A stretch of 64,000 nt of DNA from Devosia litorisediminis (lineage in GTDB: Bacteria > Pseudomonadota > Alphaproteobacteria > Rhizobiales > Devosiaceae), in assembly GCF_018334155.1 (NCBI RefSeq), contig NZ_JAGXTP010000001.1:2418001-2482000 (forward strand). The letters run 5' to 3'. This document shows positions 8,267-17,822 of this stretch, one piece after another. Position 1 is the stretch's first letter, and each line of letters opens with the position of its first letter. The notes beneath the pieces are model-generated. The model saw only the letters and a program-made list of their open reading frames with translations. It was not told where the DNA came from and searched no databases. The position numbers were made by a program, and so were the translations under genes.

Positions 8267-9238
8267 ATGAAAGCCGCCGTTCAGACTGCCTATGGCGCCC
8301 CCGAAGTCGTTACCATCATCGATATCCCCAAGCCCGTTCCCAAGCCGGGTGAAGTGCTCGTGCGCATCGTCGCGACTACCGTGACGTCCGGCGACGCGCG
8401 CCTGCGCGCCTTCCGCATTCCGGCTGCCTTCTGGCTCCCGGCCCGGCTGTTCCTGGGTATCTCCAAACCACGCAAGAGCGTTCTCGGCTCTGAGTTCTCC
8501 GGCATTGTCGAGGCGGTTGGTGCGGGCGTGACGCGACTGAAAACCGGCGATCGGGTGTTTGGCATGCACGTCTTTGATGCCCACGCCCAATACAAGGTGG
8601 TCCCGCAAACCGCGGCTGTCACCGCCCTCCCCCAAGGCATGGATTTCGCCGAAGCCGCCGCCCTGCCCTTTGGCGCCCTGACGGCGCTGCACTTCTTGCG
8701 CCTGGCCAAGATTGCACCAGGCCAGAAGGTGTTGATCAATGGCGCCAGCGGCGCCGTGGGCAGCTTCGCTGTGCAGTTGGCCAAGCATTTCGGTGCCGAG
8801 GTCACGGGCATCTGCAGCGCCCGCAATCTGGATATGGTGCGGGCCCTGGGTGCTGATCATGTGATCGATTACAGGCAGACTGACTTTTCCCGCAATGGCA
8901 TCCAGTATGACGTGATCATGGACACTGTGGACACGGTCAGTGTTGCCCAGTTCGAACGAGCGACGCCCCCGACGGGCCAGCTGATCGCCAGCAATGCTGG
9001 CGGCGGCATGATGCTGCGCGCTGGATTGCGCAAATTGCTGGGTGGCCGGCAGATCATCGTCGGCGTGGCAGGCGAGCTGTTGGCAGATATCGAGACACTG
9101 CGGGATCTGGCGGCAGCGGGTGTATTGCAGGCGACCATCGATAGCCGCGTGCCCTTCACCGAGATTGTCAAGGCGCATGCGCTGGTCGATAGCGGGCGCA
9201 AGCGCGGGGCTGTGGTTGTCGAGGTTTCGGCTCCATAA
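8267..9238 (+). CDS. NAD(P)-dependent MDR oxidoreductase (quinone oxidoreductase-like)
   Basis: Medium-chain dehydrogenase/reductase of 323 residues. It has an N-terminal GroES-like domain (VPKPGEVLVRI) and a Rossmann domain with the nucleotide motif GASGAVGS near residue 163 and the usual ALGADHVIDY strand. It lacks the Cys cluster of zinc alcohol dehydrogenases, so it most resembles zinc-independent quinone or enal reductases. It lies 81 bp after the XRE gene in the same direction and could be read through from it. The substrate cannot be inferred. Confidence 0.88.
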   Translation: MKAAVQTAYGAPEVVTIIDIPKPVPKPGEVLVRIVATTVTSGDARLRAFRIPAAFWLPARLFLGISKPRKSVLGSEFSGIVEAVGAGVTRLKTGDRVFGMHVFDAHAQYKVVPQTAAVTALPQGMDFAEAAALPFGALTALHFLRLAKIAPGQKVLINGASGAVGSFAVQLAKHFGAEVTGICSARNLDMVRALGADHVIDYRQTDFSRNGIQYDVIMDTVDTVSVAQFERATPPTGQLIASNAGGGMMLRAGLRKLLGGRQIIVGVAGELLADIETLRDLAAAGVLQATIDSRVPFTEIVKAHALVDSGRKRGAVVVEVSAP

Positions 9239-9264
9239 GAAAACGGCGCCCGCTGGGCGCCGTT
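9235..9264 (-). terminator. Rho-independent terminator of the DHA2 exporter gene
   Basis: A 10-bp perfect GC-rich stem (9242-9251 with 9255-9264) has a 3-nt loop. Read on the minus strand it is followed by TTTTCTT. It lies between the convergent MDR and DHA2 genes and can stop the minus-strand transcript; on the plus strand it lacks a T tract. Confidence 0.7.
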
Positions 9265-9273
9265 CTGGATGGT

Positions 9274-10743
9274 CTAGTGGCCGCCCATGCCGGGCGCGCC
9301 GCCTTCGGGCTTGCGAACAAAGAACGCGGTGACGATTGCGAACAGGGAAATGGTCGCGCCCACCATGAATGCCAGCTGGATGCCACCAGCCAGGGCGCTG
9401 ACGGGCTCCACACCCTCTGCAGCCAGACCGGCGGTGCGAATGCTCATCAAGGCCACGAACAGCGCAATACCAGCGGCCCCGGCGACCTGTTGCACCGAGC
9501 CGAGAATGGCGCTGCCATGCGAGTACATTTCCTGCCGCACCGAGCCCAGAGCGGCAGTGAACAATGGTGTGAACACCAGCGCCAGACCGATGCTGATGAT
9601 GATGTGACCGGTCAGGATGGCCCAGACCGAGGTGTGCTGATCCACCCGGGTCAGAGCCCAAAGCACGATCGAGACCAGTGCCGTACCGGGTACCAGCAAC
9701 TTGGTTGGACCGATGCGGTCATACAAGCGGCCAACCGATGGCGCGAGCAGCCCCATCAGCAAGCCACCGGGCAACAGCAACAGGCCGGTCTGCAGCGTAT
9801 CGAGACCCAGAACATTCTGGGTGTAGATGGGCAGCAGGATGACCGTGCCGAACAGGGCCATCATGGCAATTCCCATGGTCAGCACGGACACGGTGTAATT
9901 GCGCGATAGGAAGGTGCGCAGATCAAGCAGCGCCTTGTCCTGCCGCGACAGCACGATCTGACGCCAGATAAACGCAACCATGGACACGCCGCCGACCACC
10001 AGAGGTAGCCAGAGCGGGAAGGCCGCACCGGCCTGTTCGCCTTCGCCCAGGCTGGACAGGCCATAGACCAGTCCGCCAAAGCCCAGCGCAGACAGGATTA
10101 CCGAAGCGATGTCGAGTGGCGCATAACGCGGCGTGGTCACGTTCTGCATCTTGCGACTGCCCAGAGCCAGCGCACCCAGTGCGATTGGCAGCATGAGGAT
10201 AAACATCCAGCGCCATTCGAAATTGGCCAGGATGAACCCGCCAATGGTGGGCCCGATCGCGGGCGCAACCGAGATGACGATGGAGATGTTGCCCATGGTC
10301 TTGCCGCGTGTTTCGGGCGGCACCAGCGTCATCACCGTGGTCATTAGCAGCGGCAACATGATGGCCGTGCCGACCGCCTGAATGACGCGACCAAAGATCA
10401 GCAGTTCGATGCCGGGCGAGGCGGCGCAGATCAGCGTGCCAGCAGCAAAGACCGACATGGCGAGCATGAAGACGGGCCTTGTGTTCATACGCTGCAGCAG
10501 AAAACCCGTAATGGGAATGACAATGGCCATGGTGAGCAGGAAGGCGGTAGTCAGCCATTGCGCGATATTGGCCGCGACGCCCAGATCCGCCATCAGATGA
10601 GGGATGGCCACGCTCATCATCGTCTCATTGAGAAAGACGACAAAGGTGGAGCCAAGCAGCAGCGCGATGACGAGTTTGTTGCGGGCAGAGTTGTCGACCT
10701 CGCCCGAGGGCAAATCACCCGTGGTTGTTGCGTCAATGGTCAT
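9274..10743 (-). CDS. DHA2-family multidrug efflux MFS transporter
   Basis: A 489-residue protein with about 14 hydrophobic segments, the hallmark of the EmrB/QacA (DHA2) drug:proton antiporters. The first helix carries the typical FVVFLNETMMSVAIPHL sequence, where related drug pumps have a conserved acidic residue, and the motif-C-like stretch APAIGPTIGGF is present. The frame is open to 10845, but the ATG at 10743 has GAGGGA close upstream and starts the usual short cytoplasmic tail. No EmrA-like adaptor gene is adjacent, so it probably works alone in the inner membrane. The substrates are unknown. Confidence 0.92.
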   Translation of the reverse strand: MTIDATTTGDLPSGEVDNSARNKLVIALLLGSTFVVFLNETMMSVAIPHLMADLGVAANIAQWLTTAFLLTMAIVIPITGFLLQRMNTRPVFMLAMSVFAAGTLICAASPGIELLIFGRVIQAVGTAIMLPLLMTTVMTLVPPETRGKTMGNISIVISVAPAIGPTIGGFILANFEWRWMFILMLPIALGALALGSRKMQNVTTPRYAPLDIASVILSALGFGGLVYGLSSLGEGEQAGAAFPLWLPLVVGGVSMVAFIWRQIVLSRQDKALLDLRTFLSRNYTVSVLTMGIAMMALFGTVILLPIYTQNVLGLDTLQTGLLLLPGGLLMGLLAPSVGRLYDRIGPTKLLVPGTALVSIVLWALTRVDQHTSVWAILTGHIIISIGLALVFTPLFTAALGSVRQEMYSHGSAILGSVQQVAGAAGIALFVALMSIRTAGLAAEGVEPVSALAGGIQLAFMVGATISLFAIVTAFFVRKPEGGAPGMGGH

Positions 10744-11150
10744 AGAAATCCCTCGAATAAAATAGCAGCGTCGACAGTGCGACGGTTGATGTCTTCCAGC
10801 TTCGACAACACCATGAGAAAATGTGGTGACAGCCCGTGTCAGCATGCGTCGGCAACGGGCTGCATATTCGCCGTTGCCCGGCGATGATCAGCATAGAATT
10901 CAGATAGGCCCACGCGCCAGCAATTGCCCCGTTGGCGGCAGCGGAGGCCCGGCATATTCCTAAAAATGGCCACGGTCCATCGGGCAGTGCGCATAGCGCG
11001 TGTGCGCGTGGCAATCTGTTGCGCTTCTGCCACCACAGGACGTTAACAAACTCGACATCGTTCTTGTTCTGTTCTCGTGGAACTGTTACATCCCGAGACG
11101 CGTTGATCAGTCACGATTCGACTGTTGCGCGTTCGGCAGGAGACGTTTTC
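10744..11150. other. Intergenic region between divergent DHA2 and radical SAM genes
   Basis: A 407-bp region without a convincing gene. It must hold the promoter of the DHA2 exporter (leftward) and of the radical SAM gene (rightward). The right end contains a LexA-type site at 11060-11074. No tRNA-like or terminator structure is seen. Confidence 0.6.
11060..11074 (+). promoter_or_regulatory. LexA-binding site (SOS box, GTTC-N7-GTTC)
   Basis: Two GTTC half-sites, at 11060-11063 and 11071-11074, are separated by exactly 7 bp, matching the direct-repeat LexA operator of Alphaproteobacteria. The site lies 76 bp before the ATG of the radical SAM gene, where a repressor would block its promoter. 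That this gene is SOS-controlled is inferred from the match and position. Confidence 0.65.
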
Positions 11151-12299
11151 ATGGCCTTTTATCAAGCCCCATCATTTGAAGCTCTCGAGCAACTCAGCCG
11201 CAGCCGGGATGCCGATCTGGCACGGCGGGAATTGCTGGATGTCGATCAGGTTCGCGGACGGGGCGCGCAGAGCAATCGCAGCGGCCGGTTTGAAAAGCAG
11301 ACCCGCGAGTCTTTTGATGACGGCTGGGACAATGTCGAGCCGCTGTCGATCTTCGAGACGGTCGAACACAATGAGCGCGCCAAAACCATCATCACGACCA
11401 ATGACAGTCCCGACATTGGGTTTGAGCGATCGATCAACGCCTACCGCGGTTGCGAACACGGCTGCTCGTACTGCTATGCCCGGCCCAGCCACGCTTTCCT
11501 GGGCCATTCGGCCGGTATCGAATTCGAGCGCGACATATACGTCAAAACCAACGCGGTCGAGGCGCTGCGGACCGAATTGTCTGCCAAGAACTACCGGGTA
11601 AAGCCGATCGCCATGGGCACCAATACTGACCCCTATCAACCGGCCGAGCGCAAGCACAAGCTGACGCGCGGCATTCTCGAAGTGATGCTGGCGACCAGAC
11701 ATCCAGTGATGATCACGACGAAGTCGGCGCTGATCACCCGGGATCTGGATCTGCTGACCGAACTGGCCAAGTTGGGGCTGGTAAAGGTGGCGATCTCGAT
11801 GACCTCGATGGACCACAAGCTGAGCCGCCGCATGGAGCCCCGTGCATCCTCCCCGGCGCGCCGGCTCGAGGCCATTCGCCTGCTCACCGAGGCCGGTGTT
11901 CCTGTCGCGGTATTCGCCTCACCAATGATCCCGGCGATCAACGATATGGAACTCGAACGCATTCTCGATGCTGCAGCAGCACAGGGCGCCACCAGCGCGC
12001 AGATGATCCTGCTGCGCCTGCCCGGCGAAGTGCGCGACGTGTTCCGCGAATGGTTGCTGCGTCACTTCCCCGACAGGGTGCGTCATGTGCTCTCGCTAGT
12101 GCGCGACACACGCGGCGGCAAGGATTACGACTCCCGTTTTGGCACCCGCATGACAGGCGAAGGCCCCTATGCGACCCTGCTGCGACAGCGCTTCGAAAAA
12201 GCACGCGAGCGCTACGGCCTGGACGGCAAGCTGCCGGGTCTGCGCAATGACCTGTTCGAGGCTCCCGAAATCGAAAGCGCCCAGATGAGCCTGTTCTAG
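11151..12299 (+). CDS. PA0069-family radical SAM protein (SplB-like)
   Basis: A 382-residue radical S-adenosylmethionine enzyme. The cluster motif is Cys101-x3-Cys105-x2-Cys108 in CEHGCSYCYA, followed by a TIM-barrel-like body with GTNTDPYQPAE and ITTKSALITRDLDLL. These are features of the PA0069/Rv2578c family, distantly related to spore photoproduct lyase. The biochemical role of the family is not established as far as I know. The frame extends upstream to 10932, but the ATG at 11151 follows AGGAG and matches the usual length. A LexA-type site upstream suggests induction by DNA damage and hence a repair-related role (inference). The stop overlaps that of the convergent HAD gene by 4 bp. Confidence 0.9.
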   Translation: MAFYQAPSFEALEQLSRSRDADLARRELLDVDQVRGRGAQSNRSGRFEKQTRESFDDGWDNVEPLSIFETVEHNERAKTIITTNDSPDIGFERSINAYRGCEHGCSYCYARPSHAFLGHSAGIEFERDIYVKTNAVEALRTELSAKNYRVKPIAMGTNTDPYQPAERKHKLTRGILEVMLATRHPVMITTKSALITRDLDLLTELAKLGLVKVAISMTSMDHKLSRRMEPRASSPARRLEAIRLLTEAGVPVAVFASPMIPAINDMELERILDAAAAQGATSAQMILLRLPGEVRDVFREWLLRHFPDRVRHVLSLVRDTRGGKDYDSRFGTRMTGEGPYATLLRQRFEKARERYGLDGKLPGLRNDLFEAPEIESAQMSLF

Positions 12300-12982
12300 G
12301 CGATCTGGCTGGCGCTGACCCGATCGGCAACGAAGGCGAGCAACGCGGGATCGTCATAGCCGTCGGCCGACAGCACCGCTCCGGCCGCACGTAGCGCTGC
12401 GTCATCAAGGCCGGTGCGCATCCCTATCGTGGCAATGCCCGCTGCCGTGGCCGAGGCGATGCCAGTGCGCGAGTCCTCGAACGCCAGCGAATGTTCGGCT
12501 TGGGCGCCGAGCAGGCGCAGGCCCTCTAGGTAGGGCATGGGATGCGGTTTGCCATGCGGCAGTTCGGCACCAATCACCACCGCCTTGAAGCGGCTGGTGA
12601 TACCCAGACCGTGCAGGATCAATTCGGCATTGGCGCGCGGCGCATTGGTGACCGCCGCCATGGCAATACCTGCCGCATCGGCCTGGTCGAGCAGATCAAA
12701 CAGTCCGGCTACGGCATGGATTTCGGTGGCGGCGAGCTCGCGAAACAAAGCTTCCTTGTCATCCATCACCGCCATGCGTGCATCAGCATCCAGGTCTGGC
12801 AGAAAGCGCGCGGCGATATCGACATTGGCCAGCCCCTGTAGTTCACGGACAAAGCGGGCCCGGTCAAAGCTATGGCCAAACGGGGTAAAGCTGCGATTGA
12901 AGGCTTCCAGATGCAGCGGGTCGGTGTCGGCCAGCGTGCCGTCAATGTCGAACAGCAGCGCGGCGCCGGGCGTCGGGATCAT
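12296..12982 (-). CDS. HAD-superfamily phosphatase (beta-phosphoglucomutase-like)
   Basis: A 228-residue haloacid dehalogenase-type hydrolase. Motif I is DIDGTLADTD, with nucleophile Asp12 and acid/base Asp14. Motif II is the Thr in AAVTNAPRAN, and motifs III/IV are the Lys in HGKPHPMPY and EDSRTGIASA. The helical cap inserted after motif I makes it subclass IA, like phosphoglycolate phosphatases and beta-phosphoglucomutases. The start at 12982 puts motif I near the N-terminus; upstream codons to 13117 run through the preceding gene. The ribosome-binding sequence is weak. The substrate is probably a small phosphorylated sugar or alcohol. It follows the unknown secreted protein gene by 34 bp. 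Confidence 0.88.
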   Translation of the reverse strand: MIPTPGAALLFDIDGTLADTDPLHLEAFNRSFTPFGHSFDRARFVRELQGLANVDIAARFLPDLDADARMAVMDDKEALFRELAATEIHAVAGLFDLLDQADAAGIAMAAVTNAPRANAELILHGLGITSRFKAVVIGAELPHGKPHPMPYLEGLRLLGAQAEHSLAFEDSRTGIASATAAGIATIGMRTGLDDAALRAAGAVLSADGYDDPALLAFVADRVSASQIA

Positions 12983-13016
12983 GAACAGGTCCAGTCTTGG
13001 GGGGCAATAGGGGTGG

Positions 13017-13607
13017 TCAGTATTGGGCAACCTTGCGGGCGAAGCTGGCCATGAAATCAAGCGAGGCCAGAACGCCACGCATCGATAGCCAGACCTCCTC
13101 GCTCGCGCCCCCGTCACCGTTCAAGGGCACAGTCATCGTCAGTGCATTGCGCCGCTTCATCTCTTCGAGCAGCGCCGCCTTGCGCACCGGATCGGCTACA
13201 TAGAACTGGTTGGTGGTGTTGTAGCGCGTCTCAAGATCAGCAACGAAATCGAACTGCATGGTGACGCCGCCATGAAAGTTCAGTTTGAGTGGCCGACTGG
13301 TATCGGTCTGCGCCTTGTCAGCGGCCACTGTCACCGCAATATCAAGTTCACCGGTCAGGCGATTGCGCAGCATGGTGAGCTTATAGGCAGGTAGGCCGGC
13401 GCTGTTAAGCTGCTGGCTGCCGGTGCTGGCAAAGCAGGAGTGCCCGTAAAAATCGGTAGCGTCATCATCGATCACGTCGGGGCAGGCCGCCAGCCAGTCA
13501 CGATGATACTCGCGCCATTCGCCATAGGGGTGATGAAAGGGTTCGGCGGCCAGTGGAAAGGTCGCGGCCAGCGTCATAACGAGGGCGAAGCCGAATTTGG
13601 CAATCAT
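13017..13607 (-). CDS. Secreted protein of unknown function
   Basis: A 196-residue protein beginning with a clear signal peptide (MIAKFGFALVMTLAATFPLAA) and probably cleaved before EPFHHPYGEW. The mature part has two Cys, one in WLAACPDV and one in GHSCFAS, that could form a disulfide. Spacing and composition recall IalB-like proteins, but the resemblance is weak and I do not assign it. It is likely periplasmic. It is co-directional with the HAD phosphatase gene and divergent from rnhB across 149 bp. Confidence 0.72.
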   Translation of the reverse strand: MIAKFGFALVMTLAATFPLAAEPFHHPYGEWREYHRDWLAACPDVIDDDATDFYGHSCFASTGSQQLNSAGLPAYKLTMLRNRLTGELDIAVTVAADKAQTDTSRPLKLNFHGGVTMQFDFVADLETRYNTTNQFYVADPVRKAALLEEMKRRNALTMTVPLNGDGGASEEVWLSMRGVLASLDFMASFARKVAQY

Positions 13608-13756
13608 TGTGTCTTGTTTCCCATGCTGCCCCCAGCGGAAAACCTATAGCAGCCCCGGCGCCAGACGCCACCGCCGGCCTCCAATTTTGTCGGTGTGAAT
13701 ATCGGCTCTGTCCGCAGGCGTGTTGACTTGGCCGGCGTGGGAGCGATGCTGCGCCC

Positions 13757-14413
13757 ATGATGTTCGATTCGACAGTTCAGAGCGCGCCTGACTATTCCCA
13801 CGAGGCCGAACTCAAGGCACGTGGTGCACGAATTGTGGCTGGGGTCGATGAAGCGGGCCGTGGCCCACTGGCCGGCCCGGTGGTTGTAGCGGCCGTGGTG
13901 CTGGACCCCGATGCCATTCCGGCGGGGCTCAATGACTCCAAAAAGCTCAATCAGGAACAACGCGAGGCGCTGTTCGAACACGTGGTTGCTTCGGCGCTGG
14001 CCATCAGTGTCGTGGTTGCCCCGCCCTCTATTATCCTGAGCCACAATATCCGGGGCGCCACGCTGTGGGGCATGGCGCAAGCCGCGTGTGGACTGAGCAT
14101 CCGGCCTGATCGGGTACTGATCGATGGGCGTGATGTGCCGATGGGCCTGCCCTGCGACGGCATGGCGCTGATCGGCGGCGACGGGCGCAGCGTGTCGATA
14201 GCGGCGGCCTCGATTGTCGCCAAGGTGACGCGGGACAGGATGTGCGCAATCATGGATTGCGACGCGCCTGCCTTCGGCTTCGCTGGTCACAAGGGATATG
14301 GCACGGCCAGGCACATGACGGCGCTGAGTGAGCATGGTCCTTGCCGGCACCACCGCGAGGCCTTTGGCCCTGTGGCACAGGCGCGGCTCAGGTTGACTGC
14401 ACTGGCCGGTTAG
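13757..14413 (+). CDS. rnhB: Ribonuclease HII
   Basis: Cleaves the RNA strand of RNA-DNA hybrids and nicks DNA at single ribonucleotides. The 218-residue protein shows the RNase HII core: GVDEAGRGPLAGPVV with the first two catalytic acids, DSKKL, the Asp in LIDGRDVP, and SIVAKVTRDR followed by GHKGYGT. Length is typical. Two adjacent ATG codons lie at 13757 and 13760; the first is used here and the second is equally possible. ccrM follows 105 bp later behind its own regulatory region. Confidence 0.96.
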   Translation: MMFDSTVQSAPDYSHEAELKARGARIVAGVDEAGRGPLAGPVVVAAVVLDPDAIPAGLNDSKKLNQEQREALFEHVVASALAISVVVAPPSIILSHNIRGATLWGMAQAACGLSIRPDRVLIDGRDVPMGLPCDGMALIGGDGRSVSIAAASIVAKVTRDRMCAIMDCDAPAFGFAGHKGYGTARHMTALSEHGPCRHHREAFGPVAQARLRLTALAG

Positions 14414-14432
14414 GGCTGCGGAAAGCTACGCC

Positions 14433-14448
14433 TTAACCTCCTGCTAAC
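14433..14448 (+). promoter_or_regulatory. CtrA-like site upstream of ccrM
   Basis: TTAA at 14433 is followed after 7 bp by CTAAC, one mismatch from the CtrA consensus TTAA-N7-TTAAC. Further half-sites follow: TTAAC at 14466, and TTAG-N7-TTAG at 14494-14508 with TTAAG next to it. The site ends 70 bp before the ccrM start. In Caulobacter CtrA activates ccrM late in the cell cycle; the same control here is inferred. Confidence 0.5.
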
Positions 14449-14497
14449 CCCTTGCATACGCTCCATTAACTCTGCGGTTCTATAACAGGGTTGTTAG

Positions 14498-15652
<1,155 letters not shown>

Positions 15653-15684
15653 TCCTGACCTCCAATCATCAGGTATTTTGAATT

Positions 15685-15715
15685 GGCCGCCGGTTTGCCC
15701 CGGCGGCCTTTTTTT
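15685..15715 (+). terminator. Rho-independent terminator of ccrM
   Basis: A perfect 9-bp GC stem (15685-15693 with 15700-15708), 6-nt loop, followed by seven Ts, located 33 bp after the ccrM stop codon. Confidence 0.9.
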
Positions 15716-15922
15716 GTCCTGACGCCGAATCCGTCGCACTGGGACCTTTCACCCGTGATTTTCTATCCCCCAGCGATTGAGTGGTTGGCGGATCATGGGG
15801 GCAGAACCGAACACGACAGCATTCGGCAAAACTTAACGATAGTCGCAATGCGACCTGCCTTGGATGCGTGCTCTTAACCCTGCCCGCGCACACTGGTCTG
15901 CACCTGCCCGGGATAGATTGTT

Positions 15923-17086
15923 GTGACTGCACTCGTAGAACTTCACATCGTTGTTGCCGCCGTGCTCGGCGTGCTGTCCATGCTCTGTCTTGTCGCCAGT
16001 CTGAGCTTGGGGCGAAATGATGCGCTGACCTGGACGGCGGCGGCGCTAGCCAACGGTACGCTGCAGACGCTGGTCATCGCCTTTGCCTCCGACAGGCTTG
16101 TGGAGTTTCTCTCGGCAGCAGTATTGGCGCCGCTCAGTTTTTTGGCCGCGAGTCAGGCCATGGCTTGCCTTGGGCCCGCGTTGGGCCATCGGCTGCGCAC
16201 CATCATTGCCGTAGGTGCGCTGTCAATGGCCGCCGTGGGCCTGCATCTGATTAACGCGCCATTTCCGGTTCAGGCTGCAGCTTTCGAACTGGCCTGCCTG
16301 TTGGCCATGATCGATCTGGTCTGGCGTGTCCGACATCATCCCGCCTCAGGATTGCAGACAGCTTTCAAGTTCGTAGCCTATGCGCTGCTGGCGACGACCG
16401 CTATGCGGCTGCTGATGTTACCGCTGCATTTCGGACCAAACGCATCGTTTGAACTGTTCAAGACATCTTTGGCGGAGAATCTGTTCTTTGGCGCGGCCAG
16501 CGTCTTGACCCCATTCGCAACCATTCTGCTGCTGGCGCGCATCATTCTTGAAACAACCCAGACCCTGCGACACCGCTCCGAGCGCGATGGTCTGACCGGG
16601 CTTTTCAACCGGCGCAGCATGGATGCAAAGGCCGAGACAACGGGACAAGGTGGAGCGGTCATCTTTTGTGACATCGATCACTTCAAGGGGGTCAATGATC
16701 GATACGGCCACGGCGCTGGCGACGCCGTAATCTGCAGTTTCGCGCACTTGCTCGACGCGACGGGCCAGACCGCTGGCCGAATTGGAGGCGAAGAGTTTGC
16801 GATCATTCTGCCCGGCCGCGAGGCCGATGAGGCCGCTGCGGTTGCCGAAGAGGTGCGCCTTCAGTTTCATCACAGCATCCACGATGCCCTGCCATTGGAT
16901 GAGCGATTGAGCGCCAGTTTCGGAGTCGCCACCTATGGCGTCCATGAGGCTGCGCGCCATGCCTTCGAGCGCGCAGACGCGGCCCTCTATGCCGCCAAGT
17001 CTGGCGGACGTAATCGTGTCGTGGTGCACGGCCCGTCGGCACCGCTCCCGACCCAGCGCTCCACCGACAAACGGCGCGCAGCCTAG
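15923..17086 (+). CDS. Membrane diguanylate cyclase (GGDEF)
   Basis: A 387-residue protein with about six hydrophobic helices in the first ~205 residues and a C-terminal GGDEF domain that makes c-di-GMP from two GTP. The domain starts at RDGLTGLFNRRS, contains FCDIDHFKGVNDRYGH, and has an intact active site GGEEF at 288-292. The inhibitory RxxD site that normally lies just before the GGEEF loop is missing (ATGQ instead), so product inhibition through that site is unlikely. The start is a GTG with a weak ribosome-binding sequence. The membrane part is not a named sensor domain I recognise. Confidence 0.9.
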   Translation: MTALVELHIVVAAVLGVLSMLCLVASLSLGRNDALTWTAAALANGTLQTLVIAFASDRLVEFLSAAVLAPLSFLAASQAMACLGPALGHRLRTIIAVGALSMAAVGLHLINAPFPVQAAAFELACLLAMIDLVWRVRHHPASGLQTAFKFVAYALLATTAMRLLMLPLHFGPNASFELFKTSLAENLFFGAASVLTPFATILLLARIILETTQTLRHRSERDGLTGLFNRRSMDAKAETTGQGGAVIFCDIDHFKGVNDRYGHGAGDAVICSFAHLLDATGQTAGRIGGEEFAIILPGREADEAAAVAEEVRLQFHHSIHDALPLDERLSASFGVATYGVHEAARHAFERADAALYAAKSGGRNRVVVHGPSAPLPTQRSTDKRRAA

Positions 17087-17115
17087 CACTTGCCCACTTG
17101 GCGTTGGCCGCAGCC

Positions 17116-17598
17116 TCAAGCGATGGCGATGATTTCAAGTTCGAGCGAACCCGCACTCACCAGTTCACCCACGCCCTTGCCCATAAGGGCACTGGCAATC
17201 GGGGAAACATAGGATATCGAGCCCGTCTTGGGATCAGCTTCGTCCTCGCCCACGATACGATAGGTTTGCGTGCGACCATCATCTCTGGAGAAGGTGACGG
17301 TTGCACCAAAGCTTACCTCAGTCGGCGCGGCAATCACGGGCATAAGCTGAGCCGTCCGCAGGCGCTCGGTATAGTAACGCAGATCGCGGAACGGATTGGC
17401 GGCCTGACGGCGCCGTTCGTTGACGTCCTCAATCTTCATGGCTGCATCATAGGCAACGCGCGCCGCGTCGCGCTGCTGTTCCAGTGCCGCCAGGCCTTCG
17501 GCGGTGACCAGATTGGCTGCGCCGGAAATTGGCCGATCGGGCAGCTGGGTCTCTGCGGCAGTCTCGGCGCTGTCTTCCTTGGTGAACGCTACGCTCAA
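17116..17598 (-). CDS. GreA/GreB-family transcription factor
   Basis: A 160-residue protein with an N-terminal charged helical region (about residues 28-85) that can form the coiled coil inserted into the RNA polymerase secondary channel. The C-terminal GreA/B domain contains GATVTF, the TYRIVGEDEADPKTGSISY segment and SPIASALMGKGVGE. Gre factors stimulate transcript cleavage in stalled polymerase; some relatives have other roles at the channel. Whether the acidic tip residues needed for cleavage are present is unclear. A housekeeping greA probably lies elsewhere. The gene is convergent with the diguanylate cyclase. Confidence 0.85.
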   Translation of the reverse strand: MSVAFTKEDSAETAAETQLPDRPISGAANLVTAEGLAALEQQRDAARVAYDAAMKIEDVNERRRQAANPFRDLRYYTERLRTAQLMPVIAAPTEVSFGATVTFSRDDGRTQTYRIVGEDEADPKTGSISYVSPIASALMGKGVGELVSAGSLELEIIAIA

Positions 17599-17796
17599 TG
17601 CTCATCTCCATTGGCGGGGACGCCACGTTTGAAGCCATAATCCCAATTCCGCCATTGGCGCAAATCCGGGTGAGGTTTGGGAACGCCTTCGCCCCAAGAT
17701 CGTTCCGGGCAGACACATACAGCCAACCCCATTCCACAACCGTTGCCGCGAATGGCGGCTCAAATGCGAGCGGCAAAATAAATCCCGCACGATCAC

Positions 17797-17811
17797 TAGA
17801 CGACCGGTCTA
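17797..17811. promoter_or_regulatory. Palindromic operator for the TetR regulator
   Basis: TAGAC-GACCG-GTCTA is a perfect inverted repeat with 5-bp arms and 5-bp centre. It ends 11 bp before the TetR-family gene. The form resembles operators of NemR/AcuR-type TetR regulators, so autorepression and control of the downstream reductase are likely. Confidence 0.65.
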
Positions 17812-17822
17812 TTCCTTCCTAT

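Noticed and set aside
7835..9661. A 608-codon open frame on the minus strand across the XRE and MDR genes
   Set aside because: It lies antisense to three well-supported genes, has low-complexity His/Arg/Gly composition and no family motif. It is a product of high GC content.
10932..11150. An N-terminal extension of the radical SAM frame
   Set aside because: It would place coding sequence over the LexA-type site and lacks a ribosome-binding sequence; the ATG at 11151 has AGGAG.
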